From Apiotrichum sp. Y4204 (Eukaryota; Basidiomycota; Tremellomycetes; Trichosporonales; Trichosporonaceae): a stretch of DNA of 64,000 nucleotides. Below, in pieces: positions 1-11,700 of this stretch. The stretch covers positions 186,001 through 250,000 of the forward strand of contig JAMYHL010000007.1 in the NCBI GenBank assembly GCA_025531455.1, read 5' to 3'. Every line of letters starts with the position of its first letter. Positions within the stretch are counted from its first letter, which is position 1. The notes under the pieces were generated by a model. That model saw only the letters and a program-made list of their open reading frames with translations. It was not told the DNA's origin and made no database searches. The position numbers and the translations under genes were made by a program.

Positions 1-42
1 GTCGAGAGGCTCGTTGATGGAGGTGTTGACCGCGTCGTCCAT
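1..42 (-). CDS. 5' end of an unidentified minus-strand gene (partial)
   Basis: An ATG on the minus strand at 42 opens a frame of 14 codons (MDDAVNTSINEPLD) that runs off the left edge without a stop. It lies head to head with ERG27, whose start is 354 bp away, so the two could share a promoter region. Fourteen residues are too few to name the protein. The acidic, unstructured-looking start is compatible with many soluble proteins. The call rests only on an open frame beginning with ATG at a sensible distance from a divergent gene. Confidence 0.4.
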   Translation of the reverse strand, partial: MDDAVNTSINEPLD

Positions 43-396
43 TGTGGTGCTGTTAGTTGAGGAAAATAGGGGTAATGTTGTTGCAATAGAGACTTGTTGC
101 TCTTTACGTCGAGTGTTCGAGTGGTGGGTTGACGGATTCTAGATGCCTGACTGTGCAGCAGTCAAATCACGTGATTGTATGCACGCTATTTCCACGTAGC
201 TATCATGCCTTATCCACGCTCATGAATTTGCCACTGAAGATTGAATCGCGCTGATCGCACATGGACCATGGACCTGATTGTCCAGGGACCAGGATCTACG
301 GCGTCGGCATCGTGCCATATCCTGTCCTCCAAAAGTCGGGACGAACGTTATCTACGGTCCGTATCCTTGACACTCAACATTCTCTCTCCACCAACC
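43..396. promoter_or_regulatory. Divergent intergenic region upstream of ERG27
   Basis: This 354-bp gap separates two divergently placed start codons. It is less GC-rich than the flanking coding sequence. I see no clear TATA element or repeated operator. It is inferred to hold the ERG27 promoter and 5' leader, and possibly those of the left-edge gene. Confidence 0.35.
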
Positions 397-1863
397 ATGC
401 CCAACTCCAGCACTGTAGGAGAGCCACAACGCGCAATGAATGGGGACGACTCGAATCGTATCATTGCCATCGTCACTGGCGCGAACAGGTGGGTCTTGAG
501 GGAGCACGCGGCGCAGCTTTACACCTCCCACGTCGTAGAGCTGTGCGCGTCTCTTGCAGCAATCCTCTGACAACACTAACGTCCAGCGGCTTTGGCCTCG
601 GTATTTGCCAGGCGCTGCTTAGCAACCTCTCCGTGTGCGGCGACACCCCCGTGCCATGTGCTGTACCGACCGAGTCCTCCCTTCCTCCTGCTCTCGCCCC
701 CTTGCTCTCGGAGGAAGGTGCTGCCGCCGCGCGCACTGCCGCGCGCATGCCGTCGCCTCACCCGACGTTGACGCTGATTCTCGCGTGCAGGTCCGAGAAG
801 AACGCGACCGCAGCGCGTACCAAGATCCTGGACGCGCACAACGCCGAGCTCGCGGCGCGGCGGAAACGCGGCATCCCCATCCCGGCTGGATGGATCGAGG
901 GCCTGCGTGTCGAGTTTGAGCCAGTCGACCTCGACGCTGTCGGTGGACCAAATGGCATTCTCGCGTTTACGCGCCGAATCGCCTTCAAATACCCCTACGT
1001 GACAAGTCTTTTCCTCAACGCCGGATTCGCCGCGTTTAAGCAGGTCGTTATCCCACGGTTCATGTGGCAAATTATCACTGATGGATATCTCCACGCCTTG
1101 CACCACCCGCGCTACAACATTGAGGAGATTGGCGCGCGCAGTGCAGACGGAGAGCGCGGACGCGTATGGGGCGTTAACGTGCTGTCGCCTTACATCATGG
1201 TGAGTCGCCAGATAGATGTCCTGCAACATATCTGACCGCCAGGCTAAGGAGCTCGCACCGATGCTTCGCGCATCGCCCAAGACGCTGCCCATTGAGCCGC
1301 GCGTGGTGTACACGTCGTCTATTGAGGCCGAGGCCGAGGCACTTGAGGACACCCCGCTAAACGACTACCAGCTGCTCGCGTATCCCACGTCCTATCGTGC
1401 ATCCAAGTACATGGGTGACCTGGTTGTTGCGCATTTGGACAAGGAGCTTGGCGGAGAGGAGAACGCGCGCCCGATTAGGTGCATCTCCGCGGAGCCCGGG
1501 TGCGTCGCAACCAACATTGCCGTCGCGGGCCTCGGCGCGTGGCAGTGGCTCGTCAAGATCAAGTGGGTCTGCTACTGGCTCTCGTTCTACATTGCCAACC
1601 TCCTCGGCTCGCCGCACCACCCCGTCTGGGCAACGTACGGCGCCGTTCCGATGCTCTACGCTGCGTTCATTGCCGACTCGTTCCTCCTCCCCGCGGCGAA
1701 GCAGCCGCCAAAGGTCCATGTCGTCAGCCACCGCTTCCGTCCCCCGACCGTCAAGTACGGCGAGGTCGACCAGTGGGAGAAGAACCAGGACATCGCCGAG
1801 GGACTCGTCGAGCGGTGCGAGGCTATTCGCAGCGAGTGGACCGCGAGGGAGAAGAGTCAATAG
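397..1863 (+). CDS. ERG27: 3-keto-steroid reductase (Erg27), ergosterol pathway
   Basis: Short-chain dehydrogenase that, in the Erg27 family, reduces the C-3 ketone during C-4 demethylation of sterols at the ER and lipid particles. The model is exons 397-488, 587-1199 and 1243-1863, giving 441 residues. Both introns (98 and 43 nt) have GT donors, CTAAC or CTGAC branch-like sites and AG acceptors, and the phases fit. The first intron interrupts the nucleotide-binding motif TGANSGFG (residues 27-34). The family pattern LNAG followed by WQIITDGYLHALHHPRY matches what I recall of Erg27. The active-site pair is Tyr286/Lys290 (YRASK), with YTSS at 258-261 upstream. A hydrophobic segment, WLVKIKWVCYWLSFYIANLL, may attach the protein to membrane. 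It is longer than yeast Erg27 (347 residues), partly through an insertion before residue 70. A generic SDR is the alternative. Confidence 0.8.
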
Positions 1864-2109
1864 AATTTAGATAATGTAGGATCATGAGCGGTGACCAAGA
1901 GCGCCACTAACCACTGACGAGGACTGATGACTAGATCTGTAGCCTCAAAATCTCGGGTTTCTCCGGCGGTTCCTGACAATCCTGGCCGACGATCATCGGT
2001 GATCTTCGTCCACCTCACCTGCTCCCCTACCTAGACCTATCTCAACCACAAGCTCTTTGACACGACCCGAAAAAGGATACTCGCTCTTGACACAGGACAA
2101 GAGAAGCGC
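1864..2109. other. Gap between ERG27 and tRNA-Val copy 1
   Basis: Short convergent spacer that must carry the ERG27 3' end and the tRNA terminator. Apart from the A-run listed separately as a Pol III terminator, nothing is recognised. Confidence 0.3.
2070..2074 (-). terminator. Pol III terminator of tRNA-Val copy 1
   Basis: Five A residues on the plus strand give a T5 run on the transcribed strand, 36 nt beyond the tRNA 3' end. No nearer run of four or more T was seen on that strand. Confidence 0.45.
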
Positions 2110-2196
2110 TGACGTTTGGCGGGGTCGAACCGCCGACCTCATGCGTAACGCTGACAAGTGTTAAGCATGCGCTCTAACCAACTGAGCTAAATCGCC
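2110..2196 (-). tRNA. tRNA-Val (AAC), intron-containing, copy 1
   Basis: An 87-nt minus-strand gene that folds as a tRNA: a 7-bp acceptor stem with one A-A mismatch and one G-U pair, D arm GCTC/GAGC, anticodon stem CATGC/GCATG and T arm GGCGG-TTCGACC-CCGCC. The anticodon loop TTAACAC gives anticodon AAC (valine, GTT codons). A 13-nt intron sits after position 37, the canonical place. The mature sequence is identical to the copy at 2957-3045 on the other strand; only the introns differ. Confidence 0.85.
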
Positions 2197-2956
2197 GCTG
2201 GTTTTGGGTTTGGGGGGGTCGTTCGCGGCGGCGCCGTCGCGAACAGTCATTTGCTTCGGCCTGCGGAGGGCCCTTCACTCGGAGCCGTTTGTTAAGATGT
2301 CCTTCAGCTCAAGGAGATACTCTTTTGTGCGAAATTGACCCTCAGATGACAGTAAATGCGGCGTCTGTCGCAGAAGTCGGCTCGGTCAACAGTGCTTGAC
2401 AAACTTGGGACCAGGAGCTCAGGAGACGGTAACTGTCACAATCGTCAAGGTTGATCGCCATAAGGTTTTGCAAAGGGTTTACTATCAGATTCCAACTGAG
2501 CAATTTGAGCTTTATAACATTCATAACTCGCTGAGTCTGCGTCAGCAGCTCTTCAAGTGCTGAGCGTACGGATAGTTTTTGAAACTTTGGCAGCTGCCGT
2601 CAAATGTTAATCCTCTCTTCGAGACCTTGAATCCGATCCCTTTCCTAAGCCGCTCAAGTGTCGCACCTTGGGAACTCTCCAAAGGAGGCTCCACGACTGA
2701 CTTTTGCATCTGTACCGAGAGGAGACGGTGGCTACCGGCTCCATCGTGAGCCCTCGGGCTGGCGTCTTCAATACCTGATTTATCTTTGTTATGTTGCCCA
2801 TAAAATGCATTTCTGTTCACCGGTCATGCTCATATGCCTGCTAGGAGATTCCAATTGCCTCCTCCGTGATTACAGACATCGGTGGCACTGTTCAGTGGAC
2901 GAAAGTGCTGAATCGGCCTGTCGAACGCGGTCAACCCAAAAAGTTGAAACATCATC
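2197..2956. other. Spacer between the inverted tRNA-Val genes
   Basis: About 760 bp between two divergently oriented tRNA genes. It has only short open frames with no recognisable domain. I saw no LTR-like ends by eye. Insertion next to tRNA genes is a habit of some fungal retroelements, so an old solo LTR cannot be excluded. Confidence 0.3.
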
Positions 2957-3045
2957 GGCGATTTAGCTCAGTTGGTTAGAGCGCATGCTTAACACTGGAT
3001 ACAGTATTACGCATGAGGTCGGCGGTTCGACCCCGCCAAACGTCA
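2957..3045 (+). tRNA. tRNA-Val (AAC), intron-containing, copy 2
   Basis: An 89-nt plus-strand gene with the same mature sequence as the minus-strand copy at 2110-2196, including anticodon AAC and the same acceptor mismatch. Its intron after position 37 is 15 nt with an unrelated sequence, against 13 nt in copy 1. A T5 run at 3072-3076 follows. Confidence 0.85.
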
Positions 3046-3541
3046 TAAGAAGCGTCTCAGGACGCCTCAACTTTTTCTTTCCTTTTCTTTCCTCTGCACG
3101 GGAACACGCGGATTCGGGCGATTGCACGATTGCGCGATCAGGGAAACAACAAAAGTCAGCGCTGGGCAGCCCGAGCTAAAGGTCCAAGAGAGCTGAACCT
3201 AGGCGTCAGTTGTCCGCTGTGTGACGCGCCGCGCCTGGTGGAACCCTCACACGGCCGATATTGAATCAGTCTCGGAGCCCCACTTTTAGCATAGAATTGC
3301 TTCTATGATCCTCATGGCAGATTAGTGTGGTAATACTGTACGTCAGCCCGATCAACTCTTTCAGATCGACCGAATAGATAGCAAACCGATGCGCGTTCTG
3401 ATGACTGAACCTGGCCGTGCCACAGTGAGAGTGTCAGTCCAAATCAGTCAGCTGAACGAGTATCTCCAGCTCTGCATATCATGTCCTTCATATCATGATA
3501 CCCGTATTAAGAAGTCGTGTTCGTGTCGTAAACTAGTCTAT
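3046..3541. other. Gap between tRNA-Val copy 2 and the FAD oxidoreductase
   Basis: About 500 bp that hold the tRNA terminator and the 3' flank of the minus-strand oxidoreductase gene. No coding feature is supported. Confidence 0.3.
3072..3076 (+). terminator. Pol III terminator of tRNA-Val copy 2
   Basis: A T5 run begins 27 nt after the tRNA 3' end, inside a pyrimidine-rich tract with a second T4 run shortly after. Confidence 0.55.
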
Positions 3542-5718
3542 TCAGTAATAACCACCACGTCCCTCGGCTCGCCAACGCCACGCGCGGCCGAGCCAGCTAC
3601 CGCGCCCAGCCTCCCAGTCGACGCCACCAGTCGCAGCCGCCGGCGACAGCTGGCAGATATCCTCGACAGCACGGCGGGCACTCCCGACACAGCCTTCCAG
3701 CAGCGGGATTCCAGGGTACGCGTAGCTGCCCACGAGGTAGACGAGGGGACGATGAGTGCTCTGCGGACGCAGACCCGATAGAGTACGAGCGCTGCGCAGC
3801 GGAAGGGCACGAGGGAGGCGTGCAACGCCGAGAATACAGTCCGGATCAATCGGGACTACCGGGTTGGTCGTCTGGTAGACCGGGGCGATGCCGTTCGGGG
3901 GAGTGATGACATGAGTCGCCATAGTGTATAATGCTTGCTCAGTCGGCGGGAAGAAGGGCGCCTCGCTCAGCTGATTCACCGGCATGCTCGAAGCAGGCGA
4001 GGGCGTGATCGGGGTCGCGGCAGCAACATCGACAGCGAGAGGGTATCGGTTCTCGGCGAACGACTCCGAGACGACCGGCTGGATAAGATTAATGTCTCGA
4101 ACGTCTGCTGATGGCGGCAGAACGACGTCGTCACGGTGCGTCGTGACAATGGCATCACGGTATGTCACCTCGGCGAGAGCCGTGCGCATGCGCGCCACGC
4201 GACGAGCCTCGACCTTCTCTCCATGAACGGCGAGCGACGGCTCAAACGTGCCCAGAAGATGACGCGCGGCACGAGCCGGAGTAGCGATAATCACATAGTC
4301 GACGTCAATGTCGGCTCCGCCGTCCAGCGAGACGGTCACACCGGCAGTTCCGTGTTTGGTGTTGTACTTGATGGAGTGAATGGCAGATCCGAGTCGTACG
4401 CGATCATCCCCCTGCTTGCGTATCGGAGCCGCGAGCGCACGGGCGACGTCGCGCGCACTCCGTCCTCCGCCGAGCGAGTAGTGTGCAGTACCCATGCCAG
4501 CGTGGATATAGTCAAAGATGTGCACAGCTGGAGTCGCCCACACGTCCTCGGCAGTCATGGTGCCAACAGACGAAAAGAGGGGCAGCACAATGTCCGCCGC
4601 AAACTCCTTGAACGCCAGTCCGAGTCGGGTGCTGGGAAGCTGAGCGACCGGCCTGTCCACGAACTCGGCAACACCGTCGATGACGGTGCGGAATGTCGCG
4701 TCGCCGCTTAGCCTTGCTGGGAGAAGGCCGTGCCACGAAAGGAGCGACGTCGCCAGCAAAATGACATAGCAGACGCCAGCGAGCAAGAGGGCGAGCACCG
4801 CGCGTATGAAAGATATCGGGTCCTCCCACGCATTTCCTGGTACGTTGGGAAGCGACACTCCCGACGCGCCCGAATGGATGAAATAAGTGTCCTCCTTGGT
4901 GACAGTCTTTCGGCGCGGGCGCAGCGCCGAGAACGAGAAGGAAAAGTGCGCGGGTGCTATCGGGAGTCGAAGATGCGCATACAAGGCGATCAGAAGCGGA
5001 TAGTAGCCACCCTGGAACGAGCGCATCGGTACGTCAATGGCGATCGTGTCACTGCGCAAAGATGCCGATGTCTTGCGCTTCCTGATCCCATCAGGAGTTG
5101 AGGGTGCAGAAGGGAATGCTGCGCTGACTGATGCCGTGTCGAGGGGTGACGGGACACTGGCCGTGTTGAATGGAGAGGCCGAAACTGGCGACGATGGACG
5201 CGAAGGGATGTGAGACGACGATGTTGACGACGACGACGTCCTCCGGCGCACCGGCGTCGACACGGGAGAGTAGGGCCGGAGGTACCTGGTCGGCGATCCG
5301 TCGGGAACCGTGTACCCCTCGAGCTGGCACCCCGTCTCCTTCCATGCCCCCGCCTCGCCGGCGCTCATGTTCGTCGCCAGCTTGCCGTCCTGTTCGAGCT
5401 CGACGGACCACGCGTGAAAGCCAAGTTGAGTAGCCTATGATGTCAGTGACGTACAACGGATTGGAAAGCGCGTCTGGGAACGGATCGCGTCGAGTCTTAC
5501 AATCACCCTGCATGAACCATTTTTTCCTCTCTCACACCGCCAGACCGCACTCTACACACCTTTTCAATGAGCCACACATCGGCTCCCTCTTTGCGGAGAA
5601 GATAGGCAGCGGTTAGGCCAGCCAAACCGCTTCCGACGACAGCAACGCGGGGCCGCGTATTCGACCCTCTGCGCGAGGGCGCAGGAGACGGTGCAGGAGA
5701 AGGATACGCTGACGCCAT
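3542..5718 (-). CDS. FAD/NAD-binding oxidoreductase, amine-oxidase fold
   Basis: Predicted flavoprotein of 683 residues, from exons 5718-5560 and 5434-3542. One 125-nt intron with a CTGAC branch site joins GAAAAG to GCTACTCAA in phase, restoring the run EKATQLGFHAWSVEL. The Rossmann signature VAVVGSGLAGLTAAYLL lies at about residues 25-41. The C-terminal FAD contact is VGSYAYPGIPLLEG, about 45 residues from the end. The segment IDVPMRSFQGGYYP, near residues 185-198, is typical of the COG2907-like predicted NAD/FAD-binding proteins. A Ser/Pro-rich insertion (about residues 100-180) and a hydrophobic helix near residues 262-287 (FIRAVLALLLAGVCYVILLA) suggest membrane association. The substrate is unknown; the fold also covers amine oxidases and desaturase-type enzymes. 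Assignment to the flavoprotein superfamily is firm, the reaction is not. Confidence 0.8.
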
Positions 5719-8700
5719 GTCTGGATGTGGATAGGACGTTGATGGGGATGGATTAGGCGATTAGGCGTGTTACTCCCAAAATAGCGAAACACACACGCGG
5801 GGTATTCGTTGTCGACCTGAGGTGGTTATATGCCGGTGTGCTTGTCAGGCCAGCGCTCGGATATGAAGCGCGGGGGGTTACGCGTCGGACGGGGCTTCGA
5901 CGAAGTGTCAAAACCGAAGAAGACCAAAGGGATCCAGCGGACAAAGAAACCAGTCGATCTCGACAAGACAACGACAGGCAAGCGCGATGTGAAGTCAGCG
6001 GCGACCGGCCTGCTGAGAGTTCGGAGTTTGAGGCACGGCTTGGTGCACGGGTTGGGGGTATCTCTGGGCGTCGGGGATGCTGCAGCACCGATGGATGTCG
6101 TGTTAACGACGGGAGCTGGAGTAATTCGAACGACAAGAAGACAAAGCTCCATTCTCATGCATTGACCATGCATGGCCGGTGGCCATCCAGACCCTCCAGA
6201 ACGTCTGATACAGCTGCTCCATGACCTTCTCAATAAAGTTTGTATCTCCGGGTATCGTACCATCCCATTGGCTGCGCAATGACGCGAGGTGGAGGCTACT
6301 GGGTGGAGGTGTGAGATGGATGGCCGGTGGGTGGTTCAGTGGCCACTGACGCATGTGGTGCATTTCAGTGGAGTTGATGGGGACGCACCAAAACGTGCGC
6401 ACTGGCTTGCCATCGGGCAACTGTTTCGGCCTTGAATCTGGCATCGTCATGATGCTTGTGTTACTTCTAGCTGGGGACTTGGCGCTTGGTAACCACGCGT
6501 CACAAGTCTCTCATCGAATGCATTGGGGATCGTCATCTTCCCCCTTCGTCAAGCCCCGGAGGAGCGTTGCACCTTGACAACCGAGAAAGAGTCACACTCC
6601 ACTTCTCGTTCCCGTCCGCGCTGAAGTCTCGTTCCACTGGAGTTCTCGAGGTTCAGCGAAAAGAGCAAGTGTCTTACAGGAAGCAGGGGAAGAAGTGAAC
6701 TATACACGACACGGATCACGTCGATCGGCCTTATCATGATCCAACGCCCTGTGCCCCTGCCAATCACATGGATCGATCGCTGCACCATCATGCGGAAGCG
6801 TGACAGTCGGGGCGTATCCGGTGACAACCCAATCTGCCCAGATCCACAAGGTGGGCGATCAATCGACGATTAACCCGAGATCGACAGAAGCAAAAGAAGC
6901 ATACTTCACAGCTGTCACGCTGCTTGACCACATGGTCATCCAGAGATCATAAAACTTCTGCGCATGCAACATACGAAGCATGTGGTCCCCCGAACGCACG
7001 AAACGTGTGGGTAGAGCAACAGTTACGTCAGCTTCGATGTTCGACTCTCTCTGTTACGAAGCTGGAGCTGATAATGCTCGTCTGCACGCATGTTATCGGC
7101 CTATGCGTGCTTCACCACTTGAGTATTGTCCAAATAGCTTGATGTTGCAACGACGCGGAAGTCACCGTCGTTGTAGTCGACGGCCCCAGCGCCGCTCCCG
7201 TAGCAAGGAGTACCGTCGCGCCGCGTGCGTCTCGATGCACCACCAGTCGCGCTCTCTCGCTCTTGCAACACTTGGTCATTTCAACCCGTAGGCAGTCGTG
7301 TCGGAGCCCCAGAGGAAGATGGAGAGTAATAGGGGCTCAAGAATGTCAATGACGATCAATTCAGTCAGTATCGTAACATTGTTGCTTGTTTGTTATCATT
7401 GCCGAGATAGTCTTATCAATCCTCCAACCCCCATCTTGTACCGTTCCTTGTCACGTTCGATCGAGTGTTGCCCTGTGACCATCGTTTGGATCGGGCTCAT
7501 GCCGGTATTCACGTCGCAGCGGCCCTTGGCCCATCTCTTCAGAAACACCCGAGCGATGTGGTGTAGTGCTCCCACATTCCTGGATGCGACGCGCTCTCGT
7601 ATACCCCTCTTTGACGTTAAGTCCACTCCCACAGGATCTCGGCCTCGTCGCAAGCCGTAATCTGACCAACATTCGAGAGAGCGTACGCCGCTAGAGCGTT
7701 ACAGAACATGAGCTTAGTGAGTCGGCGTTACGCTTTGATAATGGCCTGCGGCGCTGGCTGGCACTTTCCTTTGTTTCGGTTTGTTTTCAAGGTTGTCAAC
7801 TCTTTCCATTACTGGCGAGTGTCGTGTTTCATGGAGAGTTTAGTGTGTCCAGCTGGGGCCGAGCGTGACAGGTGTGGACGTACACGTACGTTATCAGCCG
7901 ATCAAAGTACCTAGCCGTGATCATTGCTCTTGAGGAACGCCGTGAAAAGATACGACAGAGCGTTACACAAAGGGCTTATCAGTTCAGTGTCCGGGGAGAT
8001 AAAGCAGATGCAGAGCGGTGACCTGAGAATGCTATCGTCGCCACTCCGCCACTCCGAGAGTGTCACACCAAACACAGCATCAACAACTATGGGGTAAAAC
8101 CAACTATCGTTCAGTCGTCCAGGTGCATGTCGAGCACAGGGAACAGTCCTGCAGTCGACAGATTGGGAAATAATCAGCACCGCTCTTGGGGAAAACAAAA
8201 CACGAAAGTCCCACGCAAAGCAAACAAAATAACAGCATAAAGAGAGCCACCTAACAAACTCTGAAGTCGTCGGCCCGACTGATTGCGTCATCCATCCGGG
8301 CCTTGGACGATCAGCTGGTCGCCTGTTGATGGAGCAGAGCCCCCTACCGATCACATCCAGACGCCGACGCCGCCGGTCCTCGGCGCCAATGGATGGCTGA
8401 CCCGTGTCCATGTGAACCGAATTGCGTTTCGGATGTTGTGAAGTGGTGCTGGCCACATGTCCTCAGCAGGCCTGGACACCATCAGTCAAAGCTTGACCGC
8501 AGTGACGCAGGGCCTCGTAGGTCACCGTAATTGAGGGGCCAATGACGCAGAAGAGGCAGACGAGAAGTGGGCTAGACTGACTGATGGAGGAAGGGGAAAC
8601 TGTGGCTGGACAATGTCGCCGTGAGATACAGATGATCCAGTGTCGGATCCCATACCAATCGTATCCCAAGCCCGGTACGGGCAATCATCCGCTGTCGTTC

Positions 8701-11700
8701 AGCGTCGCATTCCTCGGCTCACCGTCATTAACAAGAAGTATACCTCGAGGTACGACTATGATGAATCCGGCAAGCATGGCAAGTAGCTAGACGGCAAAGG
8801 ACCGAAGTGAAAGGAGTCGTTATTGCGACGACGACTATTCATGTCCAGGGTGCCTACTCGGAACAAGCAACCAGGATAGCGGGATAAGGTTTCGCCAGTA
8901 GGTAATGAACAATGTGTCGTCTAGCAACCTGCCAAGCCGCGTGTTTCAAATACCAAGAGGGAGGTCGTAGTGCGCCGTCGGTTGGGTTGCTGAGCGGTTC
9001 CGGACCTGGGGCCTGGGTCCTGGCTGCACCTTATCTGTCGATTTCGCTCCCAAAATTACGTTGTCCGCCGTGGATCTCTCAGGCCTCTCGCTGCCCGGGA
9101 TGCCCGGGATCGCGGTCGACTAATCCGGTCCCGGGCAGCAACCGTCACCCAGGAATTGGGTAGCCAGGACGGTCTGGAGTACCACCCGAAACTCAACTTA
9201 GGAGTCCCAACGGCGCCACGCGTGTGGCAGCCGACAACCGCCACTACGGCGTCTAGGCAACGACCGTTGTCGTCGCGTAGTGGTCATTTTATCTTCATTC
9301 CCGCCACAACTCCTAAACCGGTGCGCATGGGTATCGTTCTTTGGTCTGACATGACGGCAACTAATTAATGGCGGCCCTACTCATCTAGTGGACATCCTGT
9401 TTCCTGTGCAGAGAGCTATTGTTTGCCTGAGGTCGTCTACTCGATTCCTGTAGACGCGATCGAGCAGGATGTTTGGGACATGACGGAACAGCAACGAGAA
9501 CTGTCTTGAGGAATGGCGTAAGTTGGTGCTAGTAGTATGGTACAGCAGTCCTTTGCCAAAAATGGCAAGGAGTCCGTGTGGACATTACCCACCCGTCAGT
9601 TGACAACCAGCGCCACCGTCTCGAAGGATGGAGCGCCAGCCCTATATCCGCCTCCCGTAGCCTCTACACTGCTGTTGCCGAGGCGCAGAACCACCCCGCT
9701 GCGCTTGGGCAACATCGCAACGAACAGCGACGAGATAAATTACTGCATTTGGTACATCCCAGCCGGCCGGTCGTAAGTGACGAGAACTTGGGGGACGCCA
9801 ATGACGACAGAAATTACCGAAAGGAGAAAGCCAGACTCAGCGATCACAACAACTATTCACTAACACCCAACATATTTTTTTTACAATGCCACACCTCACG
9901 ACTTGCCACAGCAAAGCGCTAACACCTCTTCCATGTCATGAATTATTGCTAAAGATTACGAGACACTATGCAGATGTCGGCAGCGTCGTGTGGGGCTGCT
10001 AATACACTGTGGATATTTTTTTCTCAAGCTGCACGCCTTCTCTTTATAACTACGAGATGCACGAATGTTTACCGACGCGGAGTGACGGCACGCATCCTCA
10101 CCAAAGAATTGATTCTTCATAATAACATCATTACGAGGCGGTACGGACTGAGGGCCTGTGGTGTCTACACCATGTGCGGCAGTCGCAGTCGTCCCGTAGG
10201 AACCTCATGGGCTCTCTGGGAACCCAGAACTCGCTCCCACACACAATTTCGGGGTACTTACTGTCATGAACCCTGTTAGAAACCACGTCCGCCAGTGGTC
10301 GCCAATGAAGCTGAAGGAAAAGGGAGTTTGCCAGAGCTGTTGTCCAGCTGCCATCAACGTTTGAGAGAGACAGATGTCGTTCCGTTCGTGGCACTGGTCA
10401 GACCCTTGACGTTGTTCGCGTTTGCGCAAGCAACAACAGAGATAATGATACTTAACAAATGATTAAGTAAATAATGACCTAACGAATTGCAACCACAAGG
10501 TCTCCATATGGGTCTCATCGTGGTTCATCTAAGTCGAATTGTTATTGTGTGGCCAGTTGACGTTGTTGCGCGTCCAGTTCGTGGAAGTGTTCACGTAAAA
10601 CATTCATATCTTTCCGTGCTACTGCAACGACCCGCGGGATTGAGCCCCGCTGACGGTGGTAGCCTCGAACACAGTCCCCCAGTCGCCTCGCAGGAATTAT
10701 CTGTGGACAACCGTCTGTTCCAAAGAGACTGGACAGATACCTGAGAAGCCCACCATTTTGAATGAACGACAGGCACGTTCAACCCCAATACATTTTACTC
10801 ATACGCCGATGCAGTAGCTCTATCATGTCATGCCCACGGGGTAGTCACCTGGCGGAAGATCACCGCTCATTCATGTCGATCACACAGCAGATACTTGTGC
10901 ACAAAGAGCCACCCGTTGGGATTTTCAAACATCTACGGCATCCGACTGCACCTTGTATCCTGAGTTCGTACCCTCACTTCCAGAAACCGTTTGATGTTTT
11001 GCGACAGTGGGGTCTATGCTGTAATGAGGGTCTGTTTGCGAGATCAACACTGCTAGTGAGGTGGGTCGTGGCGCCGCTAGTCCCTGCGACAAGCGCTGGT
11101 TCCAAAACTCGGTGGGCGTGTGGACCATTCGAGATTCAATCTCCCCGCAGCTTCGGGATGCTACCACATGACGACAGCCGAGGATCAAGGGTTGTGTCAA
11201 CGGAGCCCAGAGAAAAGCCTTGCGACTGGATGGATCCCGGTTGCTCACTGCGACTTCCCTGGGTCCCTTTAGTTCTCTAGCTGGACCCCGCTGAACGCGG
11301 GGGACCACTGTGACTAATCGCGCCAGGGCTGACCGGGATCGCAAGGGAACAGCGATGTCGCAGCTTGGAGGGTCCGCACAGCAACGAACCTGACTTGGAA
11401 TTCCTACCACATCCCCATGTCTGTCATGTGGCTGTGGACCTTAATGCCGTTGCCTCTGTGCCTCACCTGCAGGTCTCATTCTCATTGCCACGATCCGTTA
11501 GTAAAAGGGAGATAGCAGACCTTGCCGCTGCGGCTCAATGTGCTCGGGACGTTGACTGATCGGATGAGTGTTTCATGGTCCGGCTAGTGGGTGGCTGACG
11601 GCGGAGCGGCCCAGGCGGAGCGGTCTGGATCGATGTAAACAACGCCACCACTGGCCACTGGAGAATCCTTGTTTGCTTGGGTGGGAGCGCTTTGGGAGGT

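Noticed and set aside
5830..6165. 111-codon ATG frame with a Lys/Thr-rich start
   Set aside because: Short, without a family, and overlapped by similar-sized frames on the other strand; left as part of the gene-poor block.
7911..8456. 181-codon minus-strand frame
   Set aside because: No domain and no codon bias; probably chance in less GC-rich DNA.
10630..10655. Hairpin GCGGG-ATTGAGC-CCCGC resembling a tRNA T arm
   Set aside because: The loop lacks the TTCRA consensus and no other tRNA arms fit at the right distance.
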